This document shows, in pieces, positions 15,048-18,054 of a stretch of 18,054 nt of DNA. The stretch lies in assembly GCA_012514775.1 (NCBI GenBank), contig JAAYZQ010000518.1, positions 1 through 18,054 on the forward strand, read 5' to 3'. The stretch's first letter is position 1; every line of letters starts with the position of its first letter. The notes beneath the pieces were generated by a model. That model had not been told where the DNA came from. It was given only the letters and a program-made list of their open reading frames with translations, and searched no databases. The translations under genes were made by a program, and so were the position numbers. Source of the DNA: Anaerolineaceae bacterium. GTDB taxonomy: Bacteria > Chloroflexota > Anaerolineae > JAAYZQ01.

Positions 15048-16076
15048 ATGGCGATCAGGGTGGCCATCAATGGCTTCGGGCGCATCGGACGGCAGGTGTT
15101 CAAGATCATTCACCAACACTATGCCGACGATCTGCGGATCACCCACATTGGCGTGAGCAATCCGCACGCCACCGAAGCTCGGGCGCTCCTGCTCAAGTAC
15201 GATTCCAATTACGGGACCTTTGATGCGGAGGTGGAGGCGCGACTGGAGGGCGGCAAGAACGTCATTGTCGTGGACGGTCGGGAGACGCAGGTGATCGGAC
15301 GAAACCCCTATGGGCCGGTGCCCGAGTGGGCGCGCCTGGGGACGGACCTGGTTATCGAAGCTTCTGGCCACTTCCGTGGGCGCAGCCATCTGCACCTGAC
15401 GGGCGGCGCGCGGCGGGTCATTGTCACCGCGCCCGACTCGAGGGCGGATCTGACGGTCGTCGTGGGCATCAACCACACCAAGTACGACCCGGCCAGGCAC
15501 AAGGTCCTGTCCAATGCGTCGTGCACCACCAACTGCCTGGCGCCCGTCGCCAAGGTGCTGCACGAGAACTTTTGCATCAAGCAGGGGCTGATGACCACCA
15601 TCCACGCCTACACCGGCAGCCAGCCGGTCCTGGACCACGTCGGCAGCGACCCGCGCCGGTCTCGCTCGGCGGCGACCAACATTGTGCCGACCAGCACCGG
15701 CGCCGCCAAGACCGTGGCCGAGGTCATCCCGGACCTGAAGGGCAAGCTGAACGGGTGCGCCTACCGGGTTCCCATCCCCACCGTGTCGCTGGCCGAGCTG
15801 ACGGCGCAGGTCGAGCGCCCCGCCGATCCGGCGACCATCAATGCCGCCTTTGAGGCGGCCGCGGGCGCGCCGCCGCTGAAGAACATCCTGGGATATTCGG
15901 CGCTGCCCCTGGTGTCGACCGACTTTCAGGGTACCACGTATTCGGCCGTCCTCGACGGGCTGTCGACCATGCGCCTCGGCGAAATGGTCAAGGTCGCCGC
16001 CTGGTACGACAACGAGTGGGGATACGCCTGCCGCGTGGCCGAGCTGGCCGAATATATTGTCCAACAGGGCTTCTAG
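15048..16076 (+). CDS. gap2: glyceraldehyde-3-phosphate dehydrogenase 2 (altered cofactor site)
   Basis: This 342-residue paralogue of the upstream enzyme keeps the catalytic core: [11 protein letters not shown], Cys159 in [12 protein letters not shown], His186 in TTIHAYTGSQ, and the [14 protein letters not shown]-terminal block. It differs where cofactor choice is made. The Asp after the second strand is replaced by N38 (GVSNPHATE), and the Leu-Pro pair is replaced by H197-V198 (VLDHVGSDPRRSR). Loss of that Asp and of Leu187/Pro188 is known to open GAPDH to NADP (for example in the GapB and photosynthetic types), so NADP use and possibly a gluconeogenic or biosynthetic role are inferred. GGGAGG at 15036-15041 precedes the ATG by 6 bases. 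pgk follows 21 bases later. No internal damage was seen. Confidence 0.93.
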   Translation: MAIRVAINGFGRIGRQVFKIIHQHYADDLRITHIGVSNPHATEARALLLKYDSNYGTFDAEVEARLEGGKNVIVVDGRETQVIGRNPYGPVPEWARLGTDLVIEASGHFRGRSHLHLTGGARRVIVTAPDSRADLTVVVGINHTKYDPARHKVLSNASCTTNCLAPVAKVLHENFCIKQGLMTTIHAYTGSQPVLDHVGSDPRRSRSAATNIVPTSTGAAKTVAEVIPDLKGKLNGCAYRVPIPTVSLAELTAQVERPADPATINAAFEAAAGAPPLKNILGYSALPLVSTDFQGTTYSAVLDGLSTMRLGEMVKVAAWYDNEWGYACRVAELAEYIVQQGF

Positions 16077-16097
16077 GCTTCGGCCAAGGAGGAATTG

Positions 16098-17273
16098 ATG
16101 ATCAAGAAAACTGTCCGCGACGCGGACGTGGAGGGCAAACGAGTGCTGGTGCGCGTGGACTTTAACGTGCCCCTCGAGGATGGCCGGGTAACGGACGACA
16201 CCCGCATCCGCGCCGCCTTGCCTACCATCCGCTATCTCCTCGACCGCGACGCTGTGGTCATCCTGGCCTCTCACCTGGGCCGGCCAAAGGGCAAGGTGGA
16301 CGAACAATACCGCATGGCGCCGATTGCGGATCGCCTGTCAGAGCTGCTGGATCGCCCCGTCATCAAGCTGAACGACTGCGTGGGGCCGGAGGTCCAGGAG
16401 GCCGTGCGCCAGGCCAAACCGGGCGACGTCCTTATGTTGGAGAACACGCGCTTTCACGCCGAGGAGACGGACAACGAGGCCTCCTTTGCCCGCGAGCTGG
16501 CGTCGCTCGCCGAGCTGTACGTGAACGACGCCTTTGGCTCGGCGCACCGCGCCCACGCTTCCACGGAGGGAGTGGCTCACCATTTGCCTGCCGTGGCCGG
16601 CTTTCTTATGGAGAAAGAGCTAGAGTTCCTGGGCCGCGCCCTGAGCTCGCCGGAACGCCCCTTTATCGCCATCCTGGGCGGCGCCAAGATCTCGGACAAG
16701 ATCGGCGTCATCGAGAACCTCCTGGACAAGGTCGACGCCATTCTCATCGGCGGCGGAATGGCCAACACCTTCCTGAGGGCCGATGGCTACGACGTGGCCG
16801 AGTCGCTGGTGGAAGAGGAGAGCGTGGACACGGCTCGGGACCTGATCCGGCGCGGCGGCGACAGGATCGTGCTGCCCGTGGACGTGGTGGTGGCCGATCG
16901 GTTCGATGCCGATGCCTTCTCGCAGGTGGTCACCGTGGGCAGCGTGCCCCCTGGCTGGCGTATCCTCGACGTTGGCACCCGCACCCTGGAGCTGTTCAAG
17001 GAAGAGCTGGATGGCGCTAAAACGGTCGTCTGGAACGGCCCCATGGGTGTCTTCGAGTTTCCGAAATTCGCTTACGGCACCGAGGCCGTGGCGCGCATGC
17101 TGGCCGCGTTGCCGGACGCGACGACCATCATCGGCGGCGGCGACTCGGCGGCGGCCGTGGAGCGCAGCGGCCTGGCCGGCGAAATGACCCACATCTCCAC
17201 GGGGGGTGGCGCCAGCCTGGAGTTCCTGGAGGGCAAGACGCTGCCCGGCGTCGCCGCCCTGCAGGATCGCTAG
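16098..17273 (+). CDS. pgk: phosphoglycerate kinase
   Basis: The 391-residue enzyme transfers the acyl phosphate of 1,3-bisphosphoglycerate to ADP, the step after GAPDH. The N-terminal substrate domain has [12 protein letters not shown] (18-29; D21, N23), R36 and HLGRPKG (59-65). The C-terminal nucleotide domain has [16 protein letters not shown], the [11 protein letters not shown] loop, GGGDSAAAV (346-354) and [11 protein letters not shown] (366-376). Length is standard for monomeric bacterial PGK. The ATG at 16098 is preferred over a TTG three bases earlier because AAGGAGGA (16086-16093) is better spaced to it. It is the last gene of the yvcK operon and ends before a hairpin shared with convergent clpX. 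There is no sign of fusion to triose-phosphate isomerase. Confidence 0.97.
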   Translation: MIKKTVRDADVEGKRVLVRVDFNVPLEDGRVTDDTRIRAALPTIRYLLDRDAVVILASHLGRPKGKVDEQYRMAPIADRLSELLDRPVIKLNDCVGPEVQEAVRQAKPGDVLMLENTRFHAEETDNEASFARELASLAELYVNDAFGSAHRAHASTEGVAHHLPAVAGFLMEKELEFLGRALSSPERPFIAILGGAKISDKIGVIENLLDKVDAILIGGGMANTFLRADGYDVAESLVEEESVDTARDLIRRGGDRIVLPVDVVVADRFDADAFSQVVTVGSVPPGWRILDVGTRTLELFKEELDGAKTVVWNGPMGVFEFPKFAYGTEAVARMLAALPDATTIIGGGDSAAAVERSGLAGEMTHISTGGGASLEFLEGKTLPGVAALQDR

Positions 17274-17278
17274 CAACA

Positions 17279-17320
17279 AAAGCGGCCCGCCTGCACCTGG
17301 CAGGCGGGCCGTAGAATTCT
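17279..17320. terminator. bidirectional terminator between pgk and clpX
   Basis: A perfect 12-bp GC-rich stem (17283-17294 with 17300-17311, 5-base loop) lies between the converging genes, 9 bases after the pgk stop. Read on the minus strand it is followed by CTTTTGTTG, a good U-rich tail for clpX. On the plus strand the tail TAGAATTCTCTT is weaker but usable. Confidence 0.85.
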
Positions 17321-17333
17321 CTTCCAGGCGCTG

Positions 17334-18054
17334 CTAGCCTGTTTCCTTCAGCTCTTCTTGCTCGCCTGAAACGGGGCGTCCCGACTGGGTCAGCAACAAC
17401 GGGCGCACCTTGCGGCGGATCGTGTCGCCGTTGATCACGCACTTGACCACGTCCGTGCGGGACGGGATCTCGTACATGACGTCCAGCAGCGTCTCTTCCA
17501 GGATGGTGCGCAATCCCCTGGCGCCGGTCTTGCGGCCCAGGGCCTCCTCGGCGGCGGCCTCCAGGGCATCCTCGGTCAACACCAGCTCCACGTTGTCCAG
17601 CTCAAAGAGCCTCTTGAACTGGCGCACCAGGGCGTTCTTGGGCTCGGTCAGGATGGCGACCATGGCCTTCAGGTCCAACGGCTCGACGCTGGTGAGGACC
17701 GGCAGCCGGCCCACCAGCTCGGGGATGAGGCCAAAGGCCATGAGGTCGTCGGGGGTGATCAGACGCAAAAGCTCGGCGGAGGTCATCTCGCGGCGGCGCT
17801 GGCCCTCGCGGCCGGCGGCGAAACCCACCTGCCCCTTGGCGCCCACGCGCTCGCCCACGATCTTGTCCAGCCCCTCGAAGGTGCCGCCGCAGATGAACAG
17901 GATATTCGTGGTGTTGATCTGGATGAACTCCTGTTGCGGGTGCTTGCGCCCGCCGTGGGGCGGTACGTTGATCTCGGCGCCCTCCACGATCTTGAGCAGC
18001 GCCTGCTGCACGCCCTCGCCCGAGACGTCCCGGGTGATGCTGGGGTTGTCGCCC
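17334..18054 (-). CDS. clpX: ATP-dependent Clp protease ATP-binding subunit ClpX, C-terminal part
   Basis: The last 239 codons of ClpX are present. The frame is open to the window edge, beginning [20 protein letters not shown], so the zinc-binding domain and Walker A lie outside. ClpX unfolds proteins and feeds them to the ClpP peptidase. Visible elements are the pore-2-type region [10 protein letters not shown], the [15 protein letters not shown] strand, [13 protein letters not shown] (usually EFVGRLP), and the sensor-2 arginine in [12 protein letters not shown]. The end, [10 protein letters not shown], is acidic and variable as usual. A good hairpin and U-rich tail terminate it. clpP would be expected upstream, beyond the right edge, but this cannot be seen. 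Confidence 0.96.
   Translation of the reverse strand, partial: GDNPSITRDVSGEGVQQALLKIVEGAEINVPPHGGRKHPQQEFIQINTTNILFICGGTFEGLDKIVGERVGAKGQVGFAAGREGQRRREMTSAELLRLITPDDLMAFGLIPELVGRLPVLTSVEPLDLKAMVAILTEPKNALVRQFKRLFELDNVELVLTEDALEAAAEEALGRKTGARGLRTILEETLLDVMYEIPSRTDVVKCVINGDTIRRKVRPLLLTQSGRPVSGEQEELKETG

Overview
The window is an ordinary-looking, gene-dense piece of a high-GC bacterial chromosome. I read it as Chloroflexota, probably Anaerolineae-like. This is an inference from secreted proteins with Thr/Pro-rich linkers beside their membrane anchors, a Ta0216-type B12-binding radical SAM protein, a MurJ with the Gram-positive style second motif, a YvcK/CBS/double-GAPDH/PGK operon, and canonical sigma-70 promoters. 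No phage, IS, CRISPR, tRNA or rRNA was seen. No gene-free stretch is longer than about 150 bases.

Layout, left to right. Positions 1-231 are the 3' end of a MoxR-type AAA+ ATPase, followed by a terminator-like hairpin. Positions 353-2982 hold a tight pair: a B12-binding radical SAM protein and a PfkB-family sugar kinase 5 bases downstream. A clear promoter (3033-3061) then starts a plus-strand run: a Xer-type tyrosine recombinase, a membrane bPH2-SHOCT protein, purine nucleoside phosphorylase (its start codon abuts the preceding stop), a membrane protein with an extracellular domain, and MurJ. A near-consensus promoter embedded in the last codons of murJ starts a sortase, a 71-aa one-TM protein and a DUF1232 membrane protein. 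The last of these ends tail-to-tail with minus-strand PcrA/UvrD helicase, with a 4-base overlap.

A divergent promoter region (12313-12455) separates pcrA from the most coherent unit in the window: yvcK/glmR, a two-CBS-domain protein, GAPDH 1, GAPDH 2 and PGK. All five are driven from one near-consensus promoter (TTGACG-17-TATAAT). The unit ends at a perfect 12-bp hairpin shared with convergent clpX, which is cut by the right edge of the window.

The most interesting points are these. (1) The two adjacent GAPDHs differ exactly at the residues that set NAD versus NADP preference. (2) A 75-nt imperfect palindrome lies between them. (3) YvcK, which links central carbon flow to wall precursor synthesis, and a CBS sensor sit at the head of the triose-phosphate operon. 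(4) The radical SAM/kinase pair has no assigned function. I did not find a clearly novel multi-gene defence or mobile system.
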